The notes beneath the pieces were generated by a model. The model worked only from the letters and a program-made list of their open reading frames with translations. It was not told the DNA's origin and did no database searches. Source: Deltaproteobacteria bacterium (GTDB taxonomy: Bacteria > Desulfobacterota > DSM-4660 > Desulfatiglandales > HGW-15). Taken from it: a stretch of 7,055 bases of DNA. Positions within the stretch are counted from its first letter, which is position 1. Every line of letters begins with the position of its first letter. The position numbers were made by a program, and so were the translations under genes. The stretch is taken from positions 1 through 7,055 of the forward strand of contig JAHECH010000222.1 in NCBI GenBank assembly GCA_024641835.1. Reading direction: 5' to 3'. Of this stretch, positions 1 through 5,697 are shown piece after piece.

Positions 1-2
1 CT

Positions 3-422
3 CCAACCACCCCGAGGGGGTTAAAGACCGTCACCAGTCCCTATGGCACGCTGGAGCATACCTTTGACATCTCTTCGATGGTTATGGCGGCGGGGGCCTC
101 TTTTGTGGCCCGATGGACGACCTATCATCCCCGGCAGATGACGCGTTCGATCAAGAAGGGGATCACCAAGAGGGGATTTGCCTTCATTGAGGCGGTCAGT
201 CAATGCCCGGTCCAATACGGCAGGGTGAGCAAGCTTGGCAAAGCGGTCGATATGCTCAAGCATTTCAAAGAGAGCAGTGTGAACGTCAAGAAAGCCAGAG
301 AAATGTCTGGCGATGAGTTGGAAGGCAAGCTGGTGGTGGGAGAATTTGTGGATATTGAAAAGGCAGAGCTCACAGAGGAATGGAAACGTCTCCAGGACGT
401 CTTAGCACAGGAGGGGGAGTGA
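3..422 (+). CDS. korB: 2-oxoacid:ferredoxin oxidoreductase, beta subunit (5'-truncated by window edge)
   Basis: This is the C-terminal 139 residues of the thiamine-diphosphate-binding beta subunit of a 2-oxoglutarate/2-oxoacid:ferredoxin oxidoreductase. The enzyme is cytoplasmic, decarboxylates a 2-oxoacid to an acyl-CoA and reduces ferredoxin. The frame is open from base 3, so the first visible codons read PTTPRGLKTVTSPYGTLEHT. The internal ATG at 78 is not the true start. Family hallmarks are TTPRG, TSPYG (usually TPYG), the AAGASFVAR-TTYH segment and FIEAVSQCPVQYGR. About 270-280 residues are usual, so roughly half the gene, including the TPP-Mg motif, lies outside the window. The stop overlaps the GTG start of the gamma subunit (GTGA), which indicates translational coupling. 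The alpha and ferredoxin-like subunits are presumably upstream. The true 2-oxoacid cannot be read from this half; 2-oxoglutarate, branched-chain and other 2-oxoacids are all possible. Confidence 0.9.
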   Translation, partial: PTTPRGLKTVTSPYGTLEHTFDISSMVMAAGASFVARWTTYHPRQMTRSIKKGITKRGFAFIEAVSQCPVQYGRVSKLGKAVDMLKHFKESSVNVKKAREMSGDELEGKLVVGEFVDIEKAELTEEWKRLQDVLAQEGE

Positions 423-958
423 CACAGCTGAATTTAACGATTGCGGGGGTTGGGGGTCAGGGCTCCATTCTGGCCGGTGTGATCCTGGGCTCTGCAGCCG
501 TCACATATGACGGAAAATATGCAGTACAGACCCAGGCCTATTCCTCGGAGCTTCGGGGGGGCTTTGCCGCAACATGGGTGATCATTTCGGACGAACCGAT
601 TGTGTTCCCCCGGGTAACCCGCCCCGACATCCTGATCGCACAAGCTCAGGACTCCATATCACGGTTTGCGCGCACCCTCAAAGATGAGGGGAGCCTGATC
701 ATCGATTCGGACATGGTTCATCAACAGCCTGACAAGATCAAAAACATTTACGAAGTTCATGCCACCACCCTGGCGCATCACCAGTTAAAGGCGCCAGTCA
801 CTGCCAACATGATCATCCTGGGTGCTCTGTGCCGGGTGATGGGCGTAGTCAGGAGGGAGGCGCTGGAGCAGGCGATATCGGCCTCTGTCCCTGAAAAGCA
901 AAGGGGCGTCAACCTGGAGGCTTTTGCCTTGGGTTTCGATCAGGTCAAAGCCCGGTAG
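419..958 (+). CDS. korC: 2-oxoacid:ferredoxin oxidoreductase, gamma subunit
   Basis: This is the gamma subunit (pyruvate/ketoisovalerate oxidoreductase gamma family), 179 residues, the usual size for a stand-alone gamma. It assembles with KorA and KorB for ferredoxin-linked oxidation of 2-oxoacids to acyl-CoA. The glycine-rich GVGGQGS motif lies at residues 10-16. The signature QTQAYSSELRGG lies at 37-48, where relatives usually have SYGPE-RGG. The start is taken as GTG at 419, not the in-frame ATG at 380, because the protein then begins directly with the conserved first strand (TQLNLTIAGVGG). AGGAGG at 409-414 also sits just before it, and the start overlaps the korB stop as GTGA. The upstream ATG would add 13 unconserved residues read from inside korB. 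A 61-base gap separates it from the next gene, most likely in the same transcript. Confidence 0.9.
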   Translation: MTQLNLTIAGVGGQGSILAGVILGSAAVTYDGKYAVQTQAYSSELRGGFAATWVIISDEPIVFPRVTRPDILIAQAQDSISRFARTLKDEGSLIIDSDMVHQQPDKIKNIYEVHATTLAHHQLKAPVTANMIILGALCRVMGVVRREALEQAISASVPEKQRGVNLEAFALGFDQVKAR

Positions 959-1004
959 CCGAGTGGTTGGGCGTGCGAAAAGGCTATGATACAACGTGTT
1001 GTGC

Positions 1005-1010
1005 GGAGGA
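1005..1010 (+). promoter_or_regulatory. Shine-Dalgarno site deciding the AbfD-like start
   Basis: GGAGGA lies 9 bases before ATG 1020. An in-frame GTG at 996 would place this Shine-Dalgarno sequence inside the coding region and add eight unconserved residues. ATG 1020 is therefore preferred. Confidence 0.7.
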
Positions 1011-1019
1011 CATAGGGGA

Positions 1020-2456
1020 ATGGGACTTAAGACAAGACAAGAATATATCGAATCTCTCAGAAGAATGAAACCGACAGCTTACATGTTTGGGGAGAGAATA
1101 ACCAATGTGGTAGACAACCCCAGGCTGAGAGCCGGGATCGAGGCGACGGCGGCCACTTATGAAATAGCACAACTGGATGAGTTTCGAAATCTCACCGTCA
1201 CCCGGAGTCCCCTGATCCATGAAGAGGTCAACCGTTTTACGTTGCCACCCTCTTCTATTGAGGATCTTGTGGCGAGGGTAAAACTCAATCGAAAACTCGG
1301 ACAGAGGGTCGGGACCTGTCATCAGAGGTGTACGGGGCTGGATTGTCTGTCGGCGCTTTCCATCGTCACCTACGACATTGATCAGAAGTGCGACACAAAG
1401 TACCACCAGCACTTTATCGAGTTCTTGAAATACATGCAGAAAAATGACCTCACGGGCAATGCCGCTGTCACGGACGTCAAGGGAGACCGGTCCCTAGGTC
1501 CCCGTGAACAGCCCGACAAAGACATGTACCTTCGGGTGGTCGAGCGAAGGGAAGACGGCATTGTGGTAAGGGGCGCTAAGGCCCACCAGACCGGTTCACT
1601 GTCTGCCCATGAGATCATTGTCCTGCCCACCAGGGCCATGAGAAAGGGTGATGAGGATTATGCAGTTTCGTTTGCCGTTCCAGCAGACAGCCCGGGATTG
1701 ATCCACATCGTGGGACGTTCCAGCCTGGACCAGCGTGAATTGGACGGATGCGACATGGGCAATATCCGGTATTCCAAATACTGCCCGACGCTCATCTTCA
1801 ACGACGTTTTCATCCCCAGGGAACGTATCTTCATGTGTGGGGAGGTGGAATTCGCGGGAGAGATGGTGGTGCGGTTTTCCTCCTACCATCGCCAGAGTCA
1901 CGGAGGATGCAAATCCGGAAAGATCGACTGCATGATCGGGACAGCGCTGACCATGATGGATTATAACGGGACATCCCAGGCATCCCACCTCAAACAAAAG
2001 GTGATCGATATGGTACACCGTGCGGAAACCCTGTATGGCTGCTGCCTAGCAGCGTCCTACGAGGGCAGGAAGGAACCTTCCGGGAACTATTTCATCGATA
2101 CGACCCTGGCCAATGCCTCAAAAATCCATGAAGGAAAGGAGATGGCCGAAGCGATCCGGTTGATGGTGGATATCTGCGGAGGGTTTGTGTCTGACCTTCC
2201 ATCGGACAGGGATCTGGAAAACCCGGAGATCGGCCCTCTGATCAAGAAATACTTAAAGGGGGTGCAAGATGTGCCGGTTGAAAACCGGATCAAGATGTTC
2301 AGGCTGGCTGAAAAGCTGGCCATGGAAAGTGCAGACACTATTTCCGATATTCATGGAGGCGGTTCTCCTGAGGCCCACAGGGTGACGATCCTGCGGGAGA
2401 CGGATCTTGAGGCCAAAAAGAAGGCGGCCAAGCGGCTGGCAGGCATAGAGACGTAA
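1020..2456 (+). CDS. 4-hydroxybutyryl-CoA dehydratase / vinylacetyl-CoA isomerase (AbfD) family flavoprotein, divergent
   Basis: This 478-residue protein belongs to the HpaB/AbfD family of [4Fe-4S]- and FAD-containing enzymes and matches the family in length and along its whole course. Characterised AbfD dehydrates 4-hydroxybutyryl-CoA to crotonyl-CoA by a ketyl-radical route and is cytoplasmic and oxygen-sensitive. The cluster ligands are intact: Cys100 and Cys104 in GTCHQRC, His290 and Cys297 in YHRQSHGGCK. These correspond to Cys99, Cys103, His292 and Cys299 of the Clostridium aminobutyricum enzyme. AKAHQTG (Thr191, equivalent to Thr190) and Lys298 (Lys300) are also kept. From memory of that enzyme, without gaps near these sites, Tyr296 is His294 here, Glu257 is Cys255 and Glu455 is about Ser442. 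Ala460 is Gly447. Membership of the fold and cofactor family is secure. The exact reaction is not, so no gene symbol is given. Neighbours point to CoA-ester catabolism. Confidence 0.9.
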   Translation: MGLKTRQEYIESLRRMKPTAYMFGERITNVVDNPRLRAGIEATAATYEIAQLDEFRNLTVTRSPLIHEEVNRFTLPPSSIEDLVARVKLNRKLGQRVGTCHQRCTGLDCLSALSIVTYDIDQKCDTKYHQHFIEFLKYMQKNDLTGNAAVTDVKGDRSLGPREQPDKDMYLRVVERREDGIVVRGAKAHQTGSLSAHEIIVLPTRAMRKGDEDYAVSFAVPADSPGLIHIVGRSSLDQRELDGCDMGNIRYSKYCPTLIFNDVFIPRERIFMCGEVEFAGEMVVRFSSYHRQSHGGCKSGKIDCMIGTALTMMDYNGTSQASHLKQKVIDMVHRAETLYGCCLAASYEGRKEPSGNYFIDTTLANASKIHEGKEMAEAIRLMVDICGGFVSDLPSDRDLENPEIGPLIKKYLKGVQDVPVENRIKMFRLAEKLAMESADTISDIHGGGSPEAHRVTILRETDLEAKKKAAKRLAGIET

Positions 2457-2532
2457 TGCTCCGGTCAATAGAAGTGGTTTAGGAACCGAAGAGGCACTGT
2501 TTGAGTGGATCAACCTGGCGAGAGGGGGATCA

Positions 2533-3594
2533 ATGAACGAACTCAGGGTTAACCATGACAAACTAAGGGCCTTTGGAATGGACGTCCTCGGGCAGCTCGA
2601 AGTCCCAGAGAAAAAGGCCGAGATATGTATTGAGGCCTATCTTTTTGGGAGCCTCAGGGGATTGGATACGCATGGTCTTTTCTTCCTTCTCCCTCGTATG
2701 GTCAGAGAAATCAGGGCAGGTTTGATCAGCCCGGCAGCCGACGTTTCCATCATCAAGAGGCATCCTTCAGCCCTCCTGGTCGACGCACAATTCGGGCTTG
2801 GGCCGGTCAGCGCTTTTCAGAGCATGAATGAAGCCATCAAACTGTGCCGTCAGACGGGCATGGGAGGGGTCTCCACTTTTAACTGTAATCACTTTGGGGC
2901 AGCCTCGTTCTATGGATCTCAGGCGGTGAAAGAAGATTTCGTGGGCATGACATTCGGCAATGCCACACCGCGTGTGGCACCCTATGGAGGTCGGGAGGGA
3001 GTCCACGGAACGAATCCTATGTGCTTTGTCATACCTGCCGGGAAATACCCCTCCCTGGTGGTGGATATTGCAACGAGCGCTTCGTCCGCTGGGAAAATCA
3101 GCGAAATCCAGAAAAAGGGGGGTACCATCCCCGAAGGCTGGGCCCTGGACCCGGAGGGAAGACCTACGACTGACCCGCAAAAGGCCCTGGAAGGAATCCT
3201 TCTTCCTATGGCGGGGCACAAGGGGTATGGCCTGGCGCTCGTGGTCGATGCCTTGACGGGTGCTCTGGCTGGGTCCTATGTCGGCAAGAAGGTTCCGCCC
3301 CTCAATGACCTGACCACCCCTTATGGCTGTTCTTCCTTCATGCTCGCCATGGACCCGGAGTGCTTTGCAGGAATCGGCACGTTCAAGGCGAAGATCGATC
3401 AGCTGATTGAAGATTGTATCACCTGCCCGCCCATGGAGGGTTTTCGTCGGGTTTTTTATCCAGGGGAAATGGAATCTGAAGAGGAAGCTCAGCGAAAAGA
3501 GAAAGGGATTCCTGTTTCAGAGGGGGTGGTCCGCGGTTTTCTCAAGGGCTTGAAGGACCATGGCCTGAAGGTGAGAGACACGGATCTCTTGTGA
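2533..3594 (+). CDS. Ldh2/MDG-type NAD(P)-dependent 2-hydroxyacid (malate/lactate) dehydrogenase
   Basis: This 353-residue protein of the Ldh2 family (sulfolactate, malate, ureidoglycolate and 2,3-diketogulonate oxidoreductases) is full length for the family. It interconverts a 2-hydroxyacid and a 2-oxoacid in the cytoplasm with NAD(P). Family landmarks in order are RGLDTHG with the presumed catalytic His47, CNHFGAA (His120), VAPYGGREGVHGTNP (about 148-162), VVDIAT (Asp178), IPEGWALDPEG (199-209), GHKGYGLAL (228-236) and the C-terminal PGE (310-312). One departure is SSAGKI at 184-189, where relatives usually have ARGKI. ATG 2533 is preceded by AGAGGGGGA at 2521-2529 and by 76 bases free of genes. 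As neighbour of a ferredoxin-dependent 2-oxoacid oxidoreductase it would plausibly feed that enzyme its 2-oxoacid. The substrate cannot be told from sequence. Confidence 0.9.
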   Translation: MNELRVNHDKLRAFGMDVLGQLEVPEKKAEICIEAYLFGSLRGLDTHGLFFLLPRMVREIRAGLISPAADVSIIKRHPSALLVDAQFGLGPVSAFQSMNEAIKLCRQTGMGGVSTFNCNHFGAASFYGSQAVKEDFVGMTFGNATPRVAPYGGREGVHGTNPMCFVIPAGKYPSLVVDIATSASSAGKISEIQKKGGTIPEGWALDPEGRPTTDPQKALEGILLPMAGHKGYGLALVVDALTGALAGSYVGKKVPPLNDLTTPYGCSSFMLAMDPECFAGIGTFKAKIDQLIEDCITCPPMEGFRRVFYPGEMESEEEAQRKEKGIPVSEGVVRGFLKGLKDHGLKVRDTDLL

Positions 3595-3676
3595 TCATGG
3601 AAGCATCAAGTTCTGCGTCTTGTCTGAAATACCATTCTGAAGAGATTCTAGCGAAAGACGTCTGAAGCAGGTGGCC

Positions 3677-3953
3677 ATGCCGGATGGATTCTGGGGCCGT
3701 ATACTGCGGGTTAACTTGACTGACGCTACGATCACCCGTGGAAGAGTACGGCGAGAAGTACTATAGGATCTACCTTGGCGGAAGGGGCGTGATTGGCGAT
3801 TTCCTGATAAGAGAGGTTTCACCCGGTTGTGATCCTCTGGCCCCCGAGAACGTCCTGGTCTTTGCAGCCAGTGTTTGGGTGGCTGGGGTCGGACCAAATC
3901 AACGGATTGAAATCATCAAGCGATATTCGAGAAGCCCCCCTCTTGAAGCTTAG
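3677..3953 (+). pseudogene. Aldehyde:ferredoxin oxidoreductase, N-terminal remnant with frameshift
   Basis: This is the beginning of a tungsten-dependent aldehyde:ferredoxin oxidoreductase (about 600 residues when intact). ATG 3677 opens MPDGFWGRILRVNLTDATIT, the usual first strand. The frame then fails and closes at a TAG at 3764-3766. The AOR pattern resumes in the next frame from GTG 3738: VEEYGEKYYRIYLGGRGVIG, then SPGCDPLAPENVLVFA. Removing one C from the CCC run at 3735-3737 restores a continuous TIT-VEEYGEKYY reading. Homology fades after about 3885 and the frame ends at 3953, so the molybdopterin and Fe-S binding parts are absent. A weak Shine-Dalgarno AGCAGGTGG lies at 3666-3674. It follows the dehydrogenase by 82 bases and was probably the operon's last gene, supplying aldehyde/acid conversion, before truncation. 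A single-base sequencing error could explain the frameshift but not the truncation. Confidence 0.75.
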
Positions 3954-4045
3954 AACGATATTTTCATCATCAAAATGCGTCTTCTAACAAAAAGCCATCT
4001 CATCAGTTGAGGGTTCTCCGGTACCTTAAAAGGGCATTTTAGGGC
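3950..4045 (-). pseudogene. Possible transposase C-terminal tail (weak)
   Basis: On the - strand the last 32 codons before a TAA at 3950-3952 include the peptide VPENPQLMRWLF. This recalls the P-x-NPTLRW-F stretch near the end of IS4/IS1634-type DDE transposases. No upstream transposase core can be followed, because the same frame becomes low-quality further out. It directly abuts the point where the aldehyde oxidoreductase remnant stops, which would fit a mobile element having caused that truncation. The resemblance is short and comes from memory. Confidence 0.25.
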
Positions 4046-4238
4046 ATGGAAATGCAGTTCTAAGGCCTCAGAGTGAATATTTTGGGAAGATATTAGACGC
4101 GTATGTGTTCTATGGGAGTTGAGATGCGACTGAAGAGGGTGCGACGACCTTGGCTTCTTGCCAGTACCCTCAGCAGCCCATGTCGTTGTCGAAGAAGTTC
4201 TTCGCAGGCGGATCTTGGTCCTCGTTTTCTCGCGGCGA
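3954..4238. other. Gene-free junction region
   Basis: These 285 bases separate the decayed operon end (+ strand) from the rhodanese gene (- strand, converging on it). Apart from the weak transposase-like tail, I see no coding region, no T-rich terminator hairpin and no RNA gene. Short open frames here on both strands are arginine/serine-rich and look like noise. On the - strand the rhodanese frame stays open for 22 codons past its TAG before a TGA, with an acidic Asn/Asp-rich content, but it has no start of its own. Confidence 0.5.
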
Positions 4239-4751
4239 CTACTTCCCCACGTCCGGTGTGCGGCCGGACGCGCCAAGTTCTTTGGGCGGCTCCCCTTTTG
4301 GGGGCGGCGCCAGCGCATGCAGCTTGCGCCAAGCCTGCATCCCTCCTTGCACTGAATAAACGAAATAGCTGTGCTCAGCCAGAAAGTTAGCCGCCTCCAA
4401 ACTTCTGTGCCCGGTGCGGCAAATGAGCACCAGGGTCTTGTCCCGTGGGAACTGCTGGGGATTCTTTTCGATTTCTTGCAGGGTCACATTCCGAGACTGG
4501 GGAATTTTGCCCAGGGGGCCGGTCAACTCTTCCGGTGCTCGTACGTCAATGAGCAGGAGATTGGGATCTGACTGTAGCAGAAGCTCGAGACCATGCACGT
4601 CGAGGTGCAGCACCTTCCCCGGGAGCGATGGTTGCCCAGCCTGCGCCGGAAGCCATGAGAAGAAAACCGCCAGGGCCGCGAAATACGCCAGTACGCTTAT
4701 CGGGCAGAAACGAGTCCACCGTTTTTTTTCAAGCTGGCGAATGGTTCGCAT
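4239..4751 (-). CDS. Secreted single-domain rhodanese (sulfurtransferase)
   Basis: This 170-residue protein has a typical secretion signal: a basic start (RQLEKKRWTR), a hydrophobic core (about residues 17-33) and a likely cleavage after AQA at 36-38. A single rhodanese domain follows: LLIDVRAPEE (66-74), RNVTL (87-91) and the active-site loop CRTGHRS with catalytic Cys111. The domain ends with VQGGMQAWR (134-142). It should act in the periplasm in sulfane-sulfur transfer; the partner is unknown. The proline/lysine-rich tail after about residue 148 looks disordered. ATG 4751 is chosen because the signal peptide then begins at the N-terminus. The same frame is open to an ATG at 4868, giving a 39-residue extension without homology that would run through a strong hairpin. 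No classical Shine-Dalgarno precedes 4751; the AGGAG before 4868 is 14 bases off. It appears monocistronic. Confidence 0.85.
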   Translation of the reverse strand: MRTIRQLEKKRWTRFCPISVLAYFAALAVFFSWLPAQAGQPSLPGKVLHLDVHGLELLLQSDPNLLLIDVRAPEELTGPLGKIPQSRNVTLQEIEKNPQQFPRDKTLVLICRTGHRSLEAANFLAEHSYFVYSVQGGMQAWRKLHALAPPPKGEPPKELGASGRTPDVGK

Positions 4752-4761
4752 AATCGTATAC

Positions 4762-4807
4762 TCTCGACCACAGGGAGGCGGATACTCCCGCCTCTCTTCG
4801 GTCGAGA
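4762..4807 (-). promoter_or_regulatory. Long inverted repeat in the rhodanese leader
   Basis: TCTCGACC (4762-4769) pairs with GGTCGAGA (4800-4807), and GAGGCGG (4775-4781) pairs with CCGCCTC (4788-4794). A few mismatched bases separate the two helices, and the loop is 6 bases. On the - strand the hairpin ends 10 bases before ATG 4751. No T-run follows it, so it is not an obvious intrinsic terminator. It could shape translation initiation or be a protein-binding dyad. Confidence 0.5.
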
Positions 4808-4993
4808 ATAAGATATCTACTCGTTTACCGGCAAGAGGCTGACCATGGGGGAAGGAAGCGAGGTTCATGATATATTGACATTCTCCTTTCGTTCCATGAT
4901 TTCTTCTTCTCTCACGTTCTATCTCTTCGCAGCCGTAGGTGGAATTTCAATGATACCTGTTGCTTTATAGGCAGTCTCCCCCTCCCCACAGCA

Positions 4994-5012
4994 TCCCTGA
5001 TCATGTCAGGGA
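4994..5012. repeat. Perfect hairpin, 7-bp stem
   Basis: TCCCTGA and TCAGGGA flank a 5-base loop (TCATG). No T-run follows on either strand, so a terminator is unlikely. It is the first of three similar hairpins within about 310 bases. Confidence 0.5.
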
Positions 5013-5098
5013 CAAGCTTCCCATGCAGTCTCTCTCTACACGCTCGGGTCAGGCCCTCCAGAGGCGGGCAAGCTTCGGACACCGCGTCAGGGCAGCGC

Positions 5099-5120
5099 AT
5101 CCCGTTGACGAAAACGGGAT
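5099..5120. repeat. Perfect hairpin, 8-bp stem
   Basis: ATCCCGTT and AACGGGAT flank a 6-base loop (GACGAA). The same CCC/GGG stem style appears in the neighbouring hairpins, but the arms are not copies of one another. Confidence 0.5.
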
Positions 5121-5225
5121 ACTCATGTTAATGATATCAACCAGTAACAGGGTTCATGTTGAGGGGACTTCTAGCCTCGCCACGGTTTTCTGCGAAGGCG
5201 GGACACCCCATAAGTTGACGCTCCA

Positions 5226-5261
5226 CGGTGAGCCGGGATCTTCGACATGCCGGGTGTGCAC
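5226..5261 (+). repeat. Dispersed 36-bp repeat, copy 1
   Basis: Bases 5226-5261 match 6999-7034 at 33 of 36 positions, including an uninterrupted identical core of 24 bases (5231-5254, containing GCCGGGATCTTCGACATGCC). The two copies lie in the same orientation 1,773 bases apart. Neither sits inside a gene I can defend. The identity of the element is unknown to me. Confidence 0.65.
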
Positions 5262-5280
5262 AAGGCGGTCGATTTGTACA

Positions 5281-5301
5281 TGAAACCCGCACTGGGTTTC
5301 A
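5281..5301. repeat. Perfect hairpin, 8-bp stem
   Basis: TGAAACCC and GGGTTTCA flank a 5-base loop (GCACT). It lies between repeat copy 1 and the nucleotidyltransferase remnant. There is no T-run. Confidence 0.5.
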
Positions 5302-5341
5302 CGCTGGTCACCGCTAGCGTTCGCTTGATGGATGCAATGGG

Positions 5342-5567
5342 ATGACAGGCAAAGAATTCATTAATTCCGTCGCAAAGGGGAAATCGGACATAATCCAGAC
5401 GCTTCTGGATATTCTGGCCGACACAGGATCGAGATATAGAGGCGTACCCCGACCTTACAGCTGCACTACCGCAAAGCATCCGGAACGAGTTGGATATACA
5501 AGAAAACGCGAACCTCTTAATCCAGCGGACTTTTCAGCCCCGCGATGCGCGGCTTCAAAGGCGATGA
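5342..5567 (+). pseudogene. Nucleotidyltransferase (AbiEii/DUF6036-like) remnant with internal deletion
   Basis: ATG 5342 begins MTGKEFINSVAKGKSDIIQT and continues LLDILADTG. This resembles the N-terminus of the small nucleotidyltransferase proteins related to AbiEii-type toxins, which continue with an I-GG-AVNAY-EP motif and a catalytic D-x-D. That whole core is missing. After about 5436 the next frame reads IEAYPDLTAALPQSIRNELD and closes at TGA 5565-5567. This resembles the LIEAYP-L...LP tail of the same family. The simplest reading is one gene that lost its central part, about 150 codons by family length, leaving head and tail out of frame with each other. The start overlaps a TGA as ATGA, closing a 32-codon frame from 5247 that I do not recognise. 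Family assignment is from short end motifs only. Confidence 0.5.
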
Positions 5568-5697
5568 TTTTTGTGTTCGGTGGGTTGGAAAGGCAGGTGG
5601 AGTCAGGTCTTTTTGACAGGAGATTATAGGATTGTCTCCCTCCATGTGATGAGGATGAAGCTCACCGGCTCTCTCGTGCATGTTCTAGTCCGAAGCC

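Larger units (their letters stand above)
4869..5225. other. Gene-free region upstream of the rhodanese
   Basis: About 360 bases without a convincing gene. The longest open frame (+, 4960-5283) has no recognisable domain and an irregular composition. The region is notable for two perfect short hairpins, listed separately. On the - strand a 10-codon frame starting with ATG at 4897 ends with an ATGA overlap at the rhodanese-frame ATG 4868; this may be a leader peptide or chance. No clear sigma-70 promoter could be fixed. Confidence 0.4.

Noticed and set aside
380..418. Earlier in-frame ATG for the gamma subunit
   Set aside because: It would add 13 unconserved residues read from within korB. GTG 419 has an AGGAGG site just upstream and starts at the conserved first strand.
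951..1000. tRNA-like stretch (GTAGCCGAGTGGTTGGGCG)
   Set aside because: It resembles a Ser/Leu tRNA D-arm, but no matching acceptor stem, anticodon arm or T-loop (GTTCGA) follows.
984..3221. Several 65-150 codon frames on the - strand and out-of-frame + strand across the AbfD-like and Ldh2 genes
   Set aside because: They lie antisense or out of frame to long, well-matched genes and show no family motifs.
3597..3665. 22-codon frame between the dehydrogenase and the AOR remnant
   Set aside because: Too short, no Shine-Dalgarno site and no recognisable content.
4172..4238. In-frame continuation of the rhodanese past its TAG for 22 codons
   Set aside because: Readthrough or pyrrolysine use would need evidence. 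The protein already has a complete rhodanese domain before the TAG.
4250..4270. CGTCCGG/CCGGACG hairpin near the rhodanese stop as a terminator
   Set aside because: It lies inside the coding region and is not followed by a T-run.
4102..4390. Overlapping Arg/Ser/Pro-rich frames on the + strand
   Set aside because: They overlap the 3' end of the rhodanese gene on the opposite strand and have a composition typical of GC-rich shadow frames.
4960..5283. 107-codon + strand frame
   Set aside because: Irregular composition, no domain, and it runs through two hairpins and into the dispersed repeat.
5171..5479. 102-codon - strand frame
   Set aside because: It spans the repeat, a hairpin and the antisense of the nucleotidyltransferase remnant. 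I see no family signal.
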